A model generated the notes under the pieces. The model had not been told where the DNA came from. It worked only from the letters and a program-made list of their open reading frames with translations, and made no database searches. Shown here piece by piece: positions 33,679-43,006 of a stretch of 64,000 bases of DNA; position 1 is the stretch's first letter, and each line of letters begins with the position of its first letter. Made by a program: the position numbers and the translations under genes. Source of the stretch: Bacteriovoracales bacterium (GTDB lineage Bacteria; Bdellovibrionota; Bacteriovoracia; Bacteriovoracales; Bacteriovoracaceae). The DNA lies in NCBI GenBank assembly GCA_030149295.1, contig JASBRV010000080.1, positions 1 to 64,000 on the forward strand, in the 5' to 3' direction.

Positions 33679-34326
33679 ATGAGAACAATTTTTATTGGTG
33701 ATGTGCACGGATGCTTTAAGGAGTTAGAGTTTCTACTCGATGAAGTCACTTTTAATAAAAAGAAAGATCGGCTTATCTTTGTTGGTGATCTTATAAACAA
33801 AGGTCCTTATTCAAAAAAAGTTTTAGACTTCGTCATTGATGGGGACTTCGAATGTGTTCTAGGAAATCATGAGTTGGGCTTTCTTAAAGGACTTGATCAT
33901 GAGAAATACCGCCGTAAAAGGTTTGAAACTCTTTATGAAGATATGGGAAAGAAAAGAGGGAAGTACATTTCTTGGATGAGAAGCCTTCCTCTTTACATAG
34001 AAGAAAAAGAATTCGTGTGTATTCACGCAGGCATTGAGCCCAATGTCGAACTAAAGAAGCAAATACCGGAGATCGCCACTAGGGTGAGGACATGGGGAGG
34101 TGACCCTATGGATCTAGATAACCCAGATAATCCACCTTGGTTTGAATATTACAAAGAAGAAAAGCCAATTATCTTTGGTCATTGGGCCATGAAAGGTTTG
34201 GTACTACGGGATAATGCCATCGGTATCGATACAGGTTGCGTTTGGGGTGGGAAACTCACAGCTTTTATCTTAGAGAGTAATGAGATCATTCAGGTTCCCG
34301 CCCTTAAGCAATATCTTATTCCTTAA
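33679..34326 (+). CDS. ApaH-like metallophosphoesterase
   Basis: Encodes 215 residues. All PPP-family motifs are in order: GDVHGC, FVGDLINKGP, GNHELG, CIHAGIEP and FGHWAM, then DTGCVWGGKLTA. This suits the symmetrical diadenosine-tetraphosphatase/bacterial Ser-Thr phosphatase group (ApaH, PrpE). At 215 residues it is shorter than E. coli ApaH, closer to the PrpE-like forms. Substrates may be Ap4A, RNA caps or phosphoproteins. The gene stands alone, and its last bases overlap a convergent gene by 4. Confidence 0.88.
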   Translation: MRTIFIGDVHGCFKELEFLLDEVTFNKKKDRLIFVGDLINKGPYSKKVLDFVIDGDFECVLGNHELGFLKGLDHEKYRRKRFETLYEDMGKKRGKYISWMRSLPLYIEEKEFVCIHAGIEPNVELKKQIPEIATRVRTWGGDPMDLDNPDNPPWFEYYKEEKPIIFGHWAMKGLVLRDNAIGIDTGCVWGGKLTAFILESNEIIQVPALKQYLIP

Positions 34327-35123
34327 ATTTTTAATTGAATGGTGTCTCCCACAACCTGAACATTTTTAATATTTGCTTCAGCTAGCTTTTTAAGAAGGGT
34401 TCTCTTAATGCTGAGAATCCCCACCTTGGCAGAATTGATTTTTAGATTCAAAGTCATATTTTCTTGATTAAAGCTAGCGTTTCCAAGAACTTTAACTTTC
34501 CATTGAAAAAGAAAACGTGCCTTAAATGTCAGATAAACCTGTCCATTAAAAATACTTATGCTAATTTCTTCTAGGTCCTTTATTCCTTTTGTCTCACCCA
34601 GAGGAAAAGCCTCTTGAAGCTTTTGGGTTGTGAGTTGATCAAGGTTAATTATAGGAGCATAAAACTTGGCAACTTCTAAGCAAAGCCCAAAGTCTCTAAG
34701 AACCTTGGTATAGTTTTTCTCACATCGCAAGGAAAACTGAGGAATATTCACTTGGCTTTTGGCAAGATTGATTTGGAGAGATTGAGAGGAAAGAGAAATG
34801 AGGTGCTCTTTTTGATAGTTAACATTCAAACCGGTTCCCGAGACCGAGTTGAGGCTTGAAAGGACTCCAGCTCCATTGTGCTGATAAGAAATGACATTTT
34901 CTCCTAGGGAGAAGGAGAGGCTATCTAAACCTAAGAAAAGGTCAGCTTGAAAGCTGGGGTTTTGAAAAGATAAGAATCCACTTTGAAGAAAGAGGTCCTG
35001 AGCTTCAATAAAGACCTGGTTAGCCCCAGTGTCCGAAAGGCTTGCATGTTTAAAGGTAAAAGAATCGACGGCGTAATTATGAGCACAAGCAAAAAAGAAA
35101 AACACCATTATGAGTTCTTTCAT
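34323..35123 (-). CDS. exported protein, unknown function
   Basis: Encodes 266 residues. The N-terminal signal (MKELIMVFFFFACAHNYA) is followed by a repetitive, beta-rich sequence of alternating hydrophobics (LSFQNPSFQADLFLGLDSLSF, SLSSQSLQINLAKSQVNIPQFSL) with few cysteines, suggesting a beta-helix or lipid-binding sheet rather than a barrel. AAGGA 7 bases before the ATG fixes the start. No family is recognised. It overlaps the phosphatase gene by 4 bases at its end. Confidence 0.65.
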   Translation of the reverse strand: MKELIMVFFFFACAHNYAVDSFTFKHASLSDTGANQVFIEAQDLFLQSGFLSFQNPSFQADLFLGLDSLSFSLGENVISYQHNGAGVLSSLNSVSGTGLNVNYQKEHLISLSSQSLQINLAKSQVNIPQFSLRCEKNYTKVLRDFGLCLEVAKFYAPIINLDQLTTQKLQEAFPLGETKGIKDLEEISISIFNGQVYLTFKARFLFQWKVKVLGNASFNQENMTLNLKINSAKVGILSIKRTLLKKLAEANIKNVQVVGDTIQLKI

Positions 35124-35361
35124 GACTTAATCCTTATTAATAGTTGTGATTACTTAACGTGTTAAATAGAAAAGGAGGTGAGCGAAGGAATAATTGTTAT
35201 TGAGTAATGGCAGTGATTGCCGGGAAAACGACAAAAGTATCTTGATGATTTTTGTCATGTAAAATGTGTCTTGGAGCTATCATCAAAAATACTTTATAAT
35301 TTTTATGAGTTCACCCATAATAAACCAGTGATAATTTTTATTTCCACAGGACATGCGTTTC

Positions 35362-35733
35362 ATGAGTTCAGAAAAAGTTATTTTATGCGTTGATGATGAG
35401 GTCGATATTCTAGAGCTCTTTCGCGATGAGTTTATAGATTGCGGCTTTAAAGTTTTGGAAGCCTCCAATGGTGTGGATGCCTTCGAGATTTTTAAAAATA
35501 ATGACATCGATTGTGTTGTTTCAGATATTCGTATGCCGGGTGGTGATGGAGTATCTTTGGTAAAAAATATAAAGGAAACGGGAGCTGATATACCCATTTT
35601 TCTTGTGACGGGTTTCTCCGATTACACAGCAGAGGACCTCTCTGGGCTTGGAGTAAGTGCAGTGATTTTTAAACCCTTTGATCTTGAAGAAGTAGTAGAG
35701 ATGATTGGTAACACCGTTAAAAAGTCGAGCTAG
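35362..35733 (+). CDS. stand-alone response-regulator receiver protein
   Basis: The frame opens at 35353, but AGGA lies against that ATG and is better spaced (9 bases) for the ATG at 35362, giving 123 residues. It is one receiver domain: CVDDE, the phospho-acceptor Asp in VVSDIRMPGGDG, the Thr in VTGFSD and Lys in IFKPFD. There is no output domain, as in CheY or Spo0F, so it acts through protein contacts. No histidine kinase is nearby. Its end overlaps the convergent trmB-like gene by 17 bases. Confidence 0.88.
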   Translation: MSSEKVILCVDDEVDILELFRDEFIDCGFKVLEASNGVDAFEIFKNNDIDCVVSDIRMPGGDGVSLVKNIKETGADIPIFLVTGFSDYTAEDLSGLGVSAVIFKPFDLEEVVEMIGNTVKKSS

Positions 35734-36379
35734 TCTTTTTTAAAATCAATTCATAACAAGTCTCTTCTCTTTTTAAATACTTTCTTTCAAAGTGCGTGAT
35801 ACCTTTTTCAGATTCTTCTCTTAGGGGGCCACAGTATTGGCATTCGAGATTCCAAACCTCTGTAGCAAGAATCTTTGCCTCTTCTAAATAGAACAACTGA
35901 TTTGTTCGCATCTCAATTTCTCCTCCTAGTTTTAAGGTATGCAAGTAATTTTTAAAAAGAGGCATGGCAAAGAAGCGTTTATTTCGTTGATTGTTTTTAG
36001 GATAGGGGTTGGGGTAGAGAAAAAAGATTTTCTCAAAAGTGAGTTTAGATTCTTTTGCCCAATGAGTAAGCCAGCGCATTCCATCCTCATGAATGGCAGT
36101 AATATTTTCGAGTTGATGATTTTCTAAACGTTTTTTGAATTTATGGAATTTATCGCTGGTTCTTTCACAGGCTATCAAGTGAGCTTGAGGTCGTTTCTTG
36201 GCAAATAAAATGGGATGAAGTCCAACTCCACACCCTACTTCTAGGTAGAGAGGAGCTTGTTTGGAGGGAAAGGGGGTTTGGTCCCGTAAGCGCTGTTGGG
36301 GTAGAGGGGCGTCCTTAATCTCATGTTGCGCCTTGTCTATTTTGTTTTTAAGTGCTTCAATGTACTTCAAAAGTTTCAC
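35717..36379 (-). CDS. trmB: TrmB-like tRNA (guanine-N7)-methyltransferase
   Basis: Encodes 220 residues from a GTG start. The SAM-binding motif YLEVGCGVGLHPI, then IACERTSDK, IHEDGMRWL and the FLYPNPYPK...NKRF motif correspond to the TrmB landmarks (usually FPDPWPK...KRR). The end, MRTNQLFYLEEAKILA and THFERKYL, also matches the family pattern of a closing T-x-x-E/F-x-K/R-F. The proline-rich motif is degenerate, so a related methyltransferase cannot be ruled out. It would modify G46 of tRNAs. Confidence 0.75.
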   Translation of the reverse strand: MKLLKYIEALKNKIDKAQHEIKDAPLPQQRLRDQTPFPSKQAPLYLEVGCGVGLHPILFAKKRPQAHLIACERTSDKFHKFKKRLENHQLENITAIHEDGMRWLTHWAKESKLTFEKIFFLYPNPYPKNNQRNKRFFAMPLFKNYLHTLKLGGEIEMRTNQLFYLEEAKILATEVWNLECQYCGPLREESEKGITHFERKYLKREETCYELILKKTSSTF

Positions 36380-36457
36380 AATTTCTCAAAGCCCTTGGCG
36401 TTGTATGTCAAAAAAAGTAGTCTTATCCTAATTATTTCGATTAACAAAGAGTTCTCC

Positions 36458-37321
36458 ATGAAGAAAATAAGAATCTTAACCTCTTTTGCCCTGTTGCTCT
36501 TTGCTAGCTGTGCTAGTGGACTTGAATTGTATAACTCAGCAACTGGTGAGATGAAGCCCCTTAAAGAGGCTGTGGCAGATCTTCCAGAGCGAGGGATTTT
36601 TCTTCTAGGGGAAACCCATTATCAAAAAGATATTCAAAAAGCCCAAGGGGACTTCATTCGTGAAGTAGTGGTGCAAAAGTCTTTGCAAAAGGATTTTATT
36701 CTCGCATGGGAGTTTCTGGACTTTCCGAAACAAAGTGAAGTTGAAGATATTTATGGAAAATGGGTGCTTAATAAAGTTTCAACGCAAGACCTTTTTCGAG
36801 GCATGCTAGGAAGAGATCCTGGTCAGCATCTTCTCTATGCTCCTATGTTCGAAGCTGCAAAAACACTGGGAGGAAGCATATTGGCCACGAATGCTCCTAG
36901 AGAATGGAAATCAAAAATTGTTAAAGGGGGCTTTGGGGCATTGAGCTCTTTTCAAATTCCTCGTAACCTAGTGAGAGGAACAGAGTCATATTTTGAAAGG
37001 TTTGTTGAGGCAATGGGAGGCCACGGAAGTCCAACTCAAATTGAAAATTATTTTCTGGCCCAAAGTTACACTGATGCTGTTATGGCGGACCAAATAGAGA
37101 AGGCTCACCAAAAGAGCGCAACGTTTATGATTGTAGGCCACTTTCACACTGACTATGGCCATGGCCTTCCTAAATACCTTGAAGCCTTGGGTGCTCAGGA
37201 TTTAATTAATATTCGCATGATCGATGCCAGTTCATTAAGCTCACAAGAACTTAATGAACAGTTAGTAGGTCATCCTCAGTATGGAATGAGAGGGGATTAC
37301 TTTCTTATTCTTAATCGATAA
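36458..37321 (+). CDS. ChaN-family lipoprotein
   Basis: The ORF opens at 36323, but the lipoprotein signal (MKKIRILTSFALLLFASCAS) begins at the ATG at 36458, giving 287 residues. The motifs GIFLLGETHYQ at the start and FMIVGHFHTDYGHGLPKYLEAL near the end, plus LAWEFLDFPKQ, define the ChaN/TIKI-type family. Campylobacter ChaN is an outer-membrane haem-binding lipoprotein, while relatives are metal-dependent hydrolases; both ideas use the conserved His and Glu seen here. It lies 9 bases before a DMT transporter gene and is probably co-transcribed with it. Confidence 0.85.
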   Translation: MKKIRILTSFALLLFASCASGLELYNSATGEMKPLKEAVADLPERGIFLLGETHYQKDIQKAQGDFIREVVVQKSLQKDFILAWEFLDFPKQSEVEDIYGKWVLNKVSTQDLFRGMLGRDPGQHLLYAPMFEAAKTLGGSILATNAPREWKSKIVKGGFGALSSFQIPRNLVRGTESYFERFVEAMGGHGSPTQIENYFLAQSYTDAVMADQIEKAHQKSATFMIVGHFHTDYGHGLPKYLEALGAQDLINIRMIDASSLSSQELNEQLVGHPQYGMRGDYFLILNR

Positions 37322-37330
37322 GTTCAGATC

Positions 37331-38200
37331 ATGATTCTTTACGCTCTCTTAGCAAATTTCTTCTTTGCTCTTGGGAGTCAGTTCTTTACTCATTATTCTA
37401 AAAAAGTCGGTGCCACGTGGATGAACTGGTACAAGGCTTTAGTTGCTCAAGTATTCTTTATATTGTGGTTAAGTTTTACTGATGGTATCTCTCTTTTGAG
37501 CTGGAATGTGAGTTTACCTCTCTTTTTTAGTGGGGCTTTGGGATTGGGGCTAGGGGATATTTTCTTACTTAGCGCTTTTAAAGAAATTGGCCCTGGAAGA
37601 ACTTTAATGCTCTTTGCTTTTCAGCCCCTTCTTATGGGAGGAGCGGGCTTTCTCTTTTTTCAGCAAGGTCTGGAGACACATCGCTTGTGGGCCATTCTCT
37701 TTTTTATTGTTTGTGTTCTTATTATTTCTTTAGAAAACTTCAAGTTGAATCGCCATTGGGGCATGATCGGAATTAGTCTTGCTTTAGGAGGAATGATTTT
37801 AGATGCCGTAGGTGTCGTGATCACTCGTCATATGTATGATGAGCATTCTTTTTTAAGTGCTTACTCAGTGAATGTTTATCGAACCTTTGGAGCTCTTGCT
37901 TTCTTTTGGATTCTTAGCTTTTTCAAGCGTGGTCTCTCACTTTTTTCCCCGTTAAGAGCTTTTTCGAGAAAAGATATTATATGGGTTAGTGTAGGGAGCT
38001 TATTTGGTACCTTTTTGTCTCTCACCTTTTATTTGCTGGCCGTACAAAAAGCTCATCTTGGCTCTCTCAGTGGAATAGCAATTACCTCGACTCTCTTTTC
38101 AGCTCTTTTTGAATGCATTTGGCATCGAAAGTTACCTTCTCGTTATCTCATAGCTGCTTTTGTCAGTTTCTTAGTTGGAATGAAGATTCTCGTTCTTTAG
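37331..38200 (+). CDS. EamA-type DMT-superfamily transporter
   Basis: Encodes 289 residues with ten predicted membrane segments in two five-helix repeats, as in EamA/RhaT-like transporters. The start (LYALLANFFFALGSQFFTHYSK) and the mid segments (LGLGLGDIFLLSAFKEIGPGRTLML, with the second repeat ending LSGIAITSTLFSALFE) are typical. The substrate is unknown; relatives move amino acids, nucleobases or sugars. It follows the ChaN-like gene by 9 bases, and its end overlaps the convergent glutaredoxin gene by 4. Confidence 0.88.
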   Translation: MILYALLANFFFALGSQFFTHYSKKVGATWMNWYKALVAQVFFILWLSFTDGISLLSWNVSLPLFFSGALGLGLGDIFLLSAFKEIGPGRTLMLFAFQPLLMGGAGFLFFQQGLETHRLWAILFFIVCVLIISLENFKLNRHWGMIGISLALGGMILDAVGVVITRHMYDEHSFLSAYSVNVYRTFGALAFFWILSFFKRGLSLFSPLRAFSRKDIIWVSVGSLFGTFLSLTFYLLAVQKAHLGSLSGIAITSTLFSALFECIWHRKLPSRYLIAAFVSFLVGMKILVL

Positions 38201-38859
38201 TTACCAAGGCTGCCGTTCCAAAAATCTTCATGATAATCAAACTGGCACACCTTTTTTACCATTTGGAGGTAACGATGGAGAAAGGGAGAAAACTGAAACT
38301 CTGGCACTACGTAAAGGCCCCACAGGTGAGATGCGATCATAATGTCAAAAATGCCAAAGTCTTTTTGCTTGAGAAAAAAGGGACCGATGGACTTCTCCAC
38401 TTCTTCTAAGAGAGGAGAAAGTTCTATGAGAAAATTTTCTTTCTTCTTTGCGACATCGTTAAAAGGACCTCGTTTTTTTTCTTTTTTCGTTTGAAAATAA
38501 GAGCGAGAAGTTTCGTTAAATTCTTTTGTGTAAATCCAATAGGGCATGGCCAGGTTGTGAATAGGTTTTCCCAAACGATTAAGGAGATCTTCAAGGAAAT
38601 CCATTTGATCTTGATCATTAAGAAGATCGCAATGAAGAGAGTTGTCCTTATCTAGTTTTTTGATGATTTCGAGGGACTCGTTGAGAACATGTCCATCAAT
38701 ATCCATAATGGGAAGCATCTTAACCCCCGTAAGATCTAGGGGAGTCTTCTCGTCATCATAGGAAAGCACTTTACTTTCATAGGGAAGTTGGAAAAAGCCG
38801 AGTGCCATTCGCACGCGAACACAAAAAGGACAGTGGATATAATGATAAAGTTTGTTCAT
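38197..38859 (-). CDS. grxB: glutaredoxin 2
   Basis: Encodes 220 residues, the length of GrxB. The N-terminal thioredoxin-like domain has YHYIHCPFCVRVRMALG with the dithiol CPFC at 10-13 and KMLPIMDIDG with the cis-Pro. The C-terminal ~130 residues are the all-helical GST-like domain typical of GrxB. It reduces disulphides or glutathionylated proteins in the cytosol. A single-gene unit, convergent with the DMT transporter. Confidence 0.93.
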   Translation of the reverse strand: MNKLYHYIHCPFCVRVRMALGFFQLPYESKVLSYDDEKTPLDLTGVKMLPIMDIDGHVLNESLEIIKKLDKDNSLHCDLLNDQDQMDFLEDLLNRLGKPIHNLAMPYWIYTKEFNETSRSYFQTKKEKKRGPFNDVAKKKENFLIELSPLLEEVEKSIGPFFLKQKDFGIFDIMIASHLWGLYVVPEFQFSPFLHRYLQMVKKVCQFDYHEDFWNGSLGN

Positions 38860-39008
38860 GTGCCCATCTTAATCAAAGGTGTACCACTAGGCAATGGAAG
38901 GTGAGGGATTAGACTTTATTGAAGTGTGTATTTATTACAAAAGAGAAAAACAGTATCCGGAAAGTAGGTATAGTCCTAAAACCAAAACCCAATAACCAAG
39001 TATTTGTC

Positions 39009-39497
39009 ATGAAAAAATTTGTCCTGTGTCTTTTTCTCGCTGGTCTTACAACGATTCACGCAGAAGAATTAGTAAAAATTCTTCCCATGAAAAATGCCAG
39101 TCGTAATGTTTATTTTGATCTCTACATTGAAGTCTCTGATAATAAAGAAGCTGTAGGGCTAAAAATGTACGATCATGAAGATCATATTTGGGAGACCTTT
39201 AATATCACCTCTCTTGCTAGTGGTGTTCCTGTCAAAAAAGAAGGTCGATATAATGTCATTATTCTAAAAAGTGGTGACTTTGAGCAAGATCGTGGTGGCC
39301 ATTTTGTTATTGATTTTATGAGAAGTGGAATCACCGGCTCTCGTGGTAAGATTGATATCGAATTTGATTTCGATGGTAGTGAGTGGCATGTATACCACCG
39401 TGGGTCAAAGGTCGAGCGTCTTGATTTCCATCTCAATTCTATTTTTGGCAAAGTGGTGGGCATCAAAAAGGTGACGCCTGTATTAAAAAGACGTTAA
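39009..39497 (+). CDS. small exported protein, unknown function
   Basis: The ORF opens at 38919, but the signal peptide (MKKFVLCLFLAGLTTIHA) starts at the ATG at 39009, giving 162 residues. The mature part is beta-rich (NVYFDLYIEVSDNKE, YNVIILKSGDF, KIDIEFDFDGSEWHVY) with no cysteines or catalytic motif. No convincing ribosome site is seen, so the start is set by the signal peptide. It lies 32 bases before the LplT-PlsC fusion gene, suggesting co-transcription. Family not recognised. Confidence 0.65.
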   Translation: MKKFVLCLFLAGLTTIHAEELVKILPMKNASRNVYFDLYIEVSDNKEAVGLKMYDHEDHIWETFNITSLASGVPVKKEGRYNVIILKSGDFEQDRGGHFVIDFMRSGITGSRGKIDIEFDFDGSEWHVYHRGSKVERLDFHLNSIFGKVVGIKKVTPVLKRR

Positions 39498-39529
39498 AAT
39501 AAAGCTCACCTTCATGGAGGAGAGCATAC

Positions 39530-41416
39530 GTGGAACTCATTTTTCGGGACAAGAAGTTCTGGCCACTCTTTTGGACCCAGTTTTTGGGGGCGCTAAACGA
39601 CAATTTTTTTAAAAATGCCCTAGTGATGCTTATCACCTATAGGGCGGTTATGATTGGCCCTCTCGATGCGGCCCTTTTGGTTCCTCTGGCTGGAGGAATC
39701 TTTATTTTTCCATTTTTTATTTTCTCAGCGACCTCAGGGCAGATGGCCGATAAGTTTCAAAAAGCCAACCTCATTAAGACCATCAAGTTTGCTGAAATCA
39801 TCATTATGTCTTTGGCCACACTTGGTCTCTATCTCGATAATTATGTGGTCCTTCTTCTTATTCTTTTTTTTATGGGTACCCAGTCTGCCTTTTTTGGACC
39901 TCTAAAATATGGAATCATTCCAAGTCTCGTCACTGCGGAGAAACTTGTTTTAGGTAATGCTTTTGTTAGTGCAGGGACATTCATTGCTATTCTCATTGGG
40001 ACAATTATGGGTGGGGTCTTTGTCGAATTTGATCACTATGTTTTAGCTCTAGGAATTGGCCTTACCCTGATGGCCTTAGTGGGCTTTCTTTTTAGCTTAA
40101 AAATTCAAGATGTTCCTATTATTGGTGAGAACACAAAAGTGGACTACACCTTTGTAAAGCCTACTTGGGATATTTTAAAACTCACGAGAAAAAAGAAGGA
40201 AATATTCACTACGGTTTTGGGAATAAGTTGGTATTGGTTTTTAGGAGCTGGTGTTTTGAGTCTTCTTCCCGTTTTTGTCAAAGAAAGTCTTGGTGGTGGC
40301 TCTCAAGTAGCGACTTTCTTCCTTGCCACTTTTACTGTGGGAATGGGCCTTGGCTCTTTTATTACCGACAAAATATCTAAGAGGGGAGTCGAAATCGGAC
40401 TTGTCCCCATATGCGCATTAGGAATGTCTGTCTTTCTCGCCCTTATTTGCTATGTCGGTTTGCAAAAGACTGCGCCAAGTGGAGAACTCTACACTTTAAA
40501 AGAATTTTTTCATACCTCCTATGCTTTAGGATCTTTTCTCTCTTTATTAGGGATGGCCATTTTTGGTGGTGGTTATATAGTGACCAAAATAGCCTATCTC
40601 CAAATAGTGGCTGATCCTAAAGAGTTATCTCAGACCATTGCGGGCAATAATATATGGAATGCGCTTTTTATGGTGATAGCATCTGTTCTCATTATGATCC
40701 TCACTAAGAGTGTTGGCATTCCTTATTCATTTTTAGCCTTAGGGATATTAAATCTTATCGTCTCTTTTCTCTTTTATGCTTATCACTCAGAGCAAACGCT
40801 AATGATGTGGATGAGATTTCTAACCAAAGTTTTTTACAACGTGGAAGTTAGGGGAGGAGATAAGTTTCCTAAAGAGGGGCCAGTCATAATCGTATCCAAT
40901 CACGTGAGTTTTGTGGATTGGTTGATTCTTATGGCGATTATTCCGAGACCAATCCATTTTGTCATTGATTGGACCTACTACTATCTCCCTACAGGTCCTT
41001 TTTGGTTTCGCCAAGCAGGCCTTGTGCCTATTGCAACGAGAAAAGAAAGTGAGGAGGTGCTCAAAAAGGCCTTTCAGATGATTTATGAAGATCTCGATCA
41101 AGGCTCTGTTCTTGGTCTCTTTCCTGAGGGGTGGATTACCAGAAATGGTAAGATGAGGCGCTTTCAACCTGGGGTTCAAAAGATTTTAAAAGAAAAGAAA
41201 GTCCCCGTGGTGAAAGTTGCTATCGATGGTCTCTGGGGCAGTATCTTTAGTTTTTACGGTGGAAAAGTTCTCTTTAAATGGCCTAGTTTTAAAAGAAGAA
41301 AAGTCACCGTCACAATATCTGATCCCATTACTCCAGAAAATTACGATTCTAAGTTTGCGGAAAAATGGATTGCGCAAAACGTCAGTCACTATGAGCCACC
41401 TGTGATAGAATCTTAA
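39530..41416 (+). CDS. LplT-like transporter fused to a PlsC acyltransferase
   Basis: Encodes 628 residues from a GTG with GGAGGAG 7 bases upstream. Residues 1-420 are an MFS transporter of the LplT type (FWTQFLGALNDNFFKNALVML, ATSGQMADKFQKANLIK, twelve segments). Residues ~430-628 are a PlsC-type acyltransferase: VSNHVSFVDW (NHxxxxD), then LFPEGWITRNGKM. LplT flips lysophospholipids inward and Aas reacylates them; many bacteria encode LplT-PlsC-ligase triple fusions. Here the acyl-ACP/CoA ligase part is absent, so activated acyl donors must come from another enzyme. It would recycle lysophospholipids at the inner membrane. Confidence 0.92.
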   Translation: MELIFRDKKFWPLFWTQFLGALNDNFFKNALVMLITYRAVMIGPLDAALLVPLAGGIFIFPFFIFSATSGQMADKFQKANLIKTIKFAEIIIMSLATLGLYLDNYVVLLLILFFMGTQSAFFGPLKYGIIPSLVTAEKLVLGNAFVSAGTFIAILIGTIMGGVFVEFDHYVLALGIGLTLMALVGFLFSLKIQDVPIIGENTKVDYTFVKPTWDILKLTRKKKEIFTTVLGISWYWFLGAGVLSLLPVFVKESLGGGSQVATFFLATFTVGMGLGSFITDKISKRGVEIGLVPICALGMSVFLALICYVGLQKTAPSGELYTLKEFFHTSYALGSFLSLLGMAIFGGGYIVTKIAYLQIVADPKELSQTIAGNNIWNALFMVIASVLIMILTKSVGIPYSFLALGILNLIVSFLFYAYHSEQTLMMWMRFLTKVFYNVEVRGGDKFPKEGPVIIVSNHVSFVDWLILMAIIPRPIHFVIDWTYYYLPTGPFWFRQAGLVPIATRKESEEVLKKAFQMIYEDLDQGSVLGLFPEGWITRNGKMRRFQPGVQKILKEKKVPVVKVAIDGLWGSIFSFYGGKVLFKWPSFKRRKVTVTISDPITPENYDSKFAEKWIAQNVSHYEPPVIES

Positions 41417-41442
41417 TTGTACAGTAATCAAGGATGATATAT

Positions 41443-42132
41443 ATGTTTAAGACCTTTTCTTATATTTCTCTTTTAGCATGTTCTCTTCTTTTTTCCTGTA
41501 ATCAACAAGAAGAAGCACCAGATCCGGTTCAGGGGGATAATAATCCTTATCAATGGAATCAAGAGATTCGACCCGCAAAAACAATCACTGGTGAAGAGCT
41601 CACTATTGGAAAAAGAATTTGTAATAACTTTGAAAAGAAGCGCGCTTATATGGCCAGACAGACTCAAGGTTTAGTTATGGACTACCGCGTTTCCGTCTTG
41701 GGTTGTGGTCAAAATCAGCCTCAAGTGGACAGGTCAAGAGGAAGCTTGAGAATTAGTCGTGGTGGGAGCCTTTCAATGGTGAGCCTAGATCGTAACACTC
41801 CTGTTTTTGATGATGTTCTTTCCGATCAACATTCCAATCTTGAAGCCTTTTGTGAACCGATAATGGCCAATAGAGTTGTGTCAGACACTGTTACTAAAGG
41901 ATCTATTCGTTATCAAATCAGTTTCTTTAGAGAAAGTGGAAGGGACTGGTTGCAACTGGCAGAGTTTCAAGCTCCTCAGGGACGTTTTTACCCTTATATT
42001 ATTGAAAGGGCGTCTGTTGTTACAGAAGCAGATAGCCCTAGAGAAGAGCAGAGGGGTTTTGTTTCCTTGCGGGCCATTAATAGACCTTGCACTAACGGTG
42101 CTACTCAGTACACCATGCAAGAGTGGCTTTAA
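41443..42132 (+). CDS. lipoprotein, unknown function
   Basis: The frame opens at 41434, where the ATG overlaps the AAGGA ribosome site; the ATG at 41443 is properly spaced and gives 229 residues. The lipobox is LLFSC. The mature protein has several cysteines (RICNNFEKKRAYM, VLGCGQNQ, FCEPIM, RPCTNGATQY), probably paired, and beta-rich stretches. I do not recognise the family. It lies between the LplT-PlsC and GluQ genes with gaps of 26 and 19 bases, so all three may share a transcript. Confidence 0.7.
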   Translation: MFKTFSYISLLACSLLFSCNQQEEAPDPVQGDNNPYQWNQEIRPAKTITGEELTIGKRICNNFEKKRAYMARQTQGLVMDYRVSVLGCGQNQPQVDRSRGSLRISRGGSLSMVSLDRNTPVFDDVLSDQHSNLEAFCEPIMANRVVSDTVTKGSIRYQISFFRESGRDWLQLAEFQAPQGRFYPYIIERASVVTEADSPREEQRGFVSLRAINRPCTNGATQYTMQEWL

Positions 42133-42151
42133 TTAGCAGATAAATGGATAG

Positions 42152-43006
42152 ATGGTAAGACTTCGTTTAGCCCCAACCCCATCCGGATTTCTTCATAGAG
42201 GAAATGCCCTCAACTTTGTCCTGACTTGGTGGCACGCACGTTCTCTAAAGGGTGAGTTATTTCTTCGCATTGATGATCACGATACGACAAGAACCAGAGA
42301 TGAGTACCTTGAGGATATCTTTTGGACTATAGAATGGTTGGGTTTAGATATTGATCAGGGACCTCAAGATGTCGATGATTTTAAAAGTCATTTTTCTCAA
42401 ACTCATAAATTTTCTTATTACAAAGAAGAGCTTTTAAAAGTAAAGGAAACCGCTCTCTTTGGATGTCTTTGTTCCAGAAAGGATGTAAAAGAAAATGGGG
42501 GAGAACATCCTAGAGAGTGTCGAGATAAAATGAGGACTTTTGATTTGGATGACTTTGAAGACGAAGAAAAGGAAATGTCTCTTCGAATGAGCACGGAAAA
42601 TATAAAAGTACCAGATGCATCTTATGTTGATTGTGTTTTATGGAGAAAAGAAAATATTCCTTCCTACCAACTCGTTAATTTAGTTGAAGACCGAGATATG
42701 GAAATTACCCATCTGGTAAGAGGTATGGACTTAAGTCCTAGTAGCCAGTTTCAGCAAGAGGTGAGCCATTTGTGGCAATGGGATTTTCCTTCAAAGATTT
42801 ATCATCATTCTCTTCTCACAGACCATGGTGAGAAACTCTCTAAAACACAAAAGAGTCCCGCCTTAAGGGAAGAGTTTAACAAGAAAGAAGATTTCTATTT
42901 AGAAGTAGTCTCTCCTTATATTGGTCATAAAGTAAAAGGGACTCACGATCTTTTACAAATCGAAGCCCCTTTTTTTACAATTAAAGAAAAGACTGAACGG
43001 CTTTGA
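42152..43006 (+). CDS. gluQ: glutamyl-Q tRNA(Asp) synthetase
   Basis: Encodes 284 residues, the truncated GluRS length of GluQ-RS. The HIGH equivalent is APTPSGFLHRGN, then IDDHDTTRTRDEY; the KMSKS equivalent is GEKLSKTQKS. The C-terminal anticodon-binding domain of GluRS is missing. The zinc-site region is CLCSRKD...HPRECRDK, as in the family. It glutamylates queuosine in tRNA(Asp) rather than charging tRNA. A full-length gltX is present at 48172, consistent with this being the paralogue. The end overlaps the transketolase gene, on the other strand, by 26 bases. Confidence 0.88.
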   Translation: MVRLRLAPTPSGFLHRGNALNFVLTWWHARSLKGELFLRIDDHDTTRTRDEYLEDIFWTIEWLGLDIDQGPQDVDDFKSHFSQTHKFSYYKEELLKVKETALFGCLCSRKDVKENGGEHPRECRDKMRTFDLDDFEDEEKEMSLRMSTENIKVPDASYVDCVLWRKENIPSYQLVNLVEDRDMEITHLVRGMDLSPSSQFQQEVSHLWQWDFPSKIYHHSLLTDHGEKLSKTQKSPALREEFNKKEDFYLEVVSPYIGHKVKGTHDLLQIEAPFFTIKEKTERL

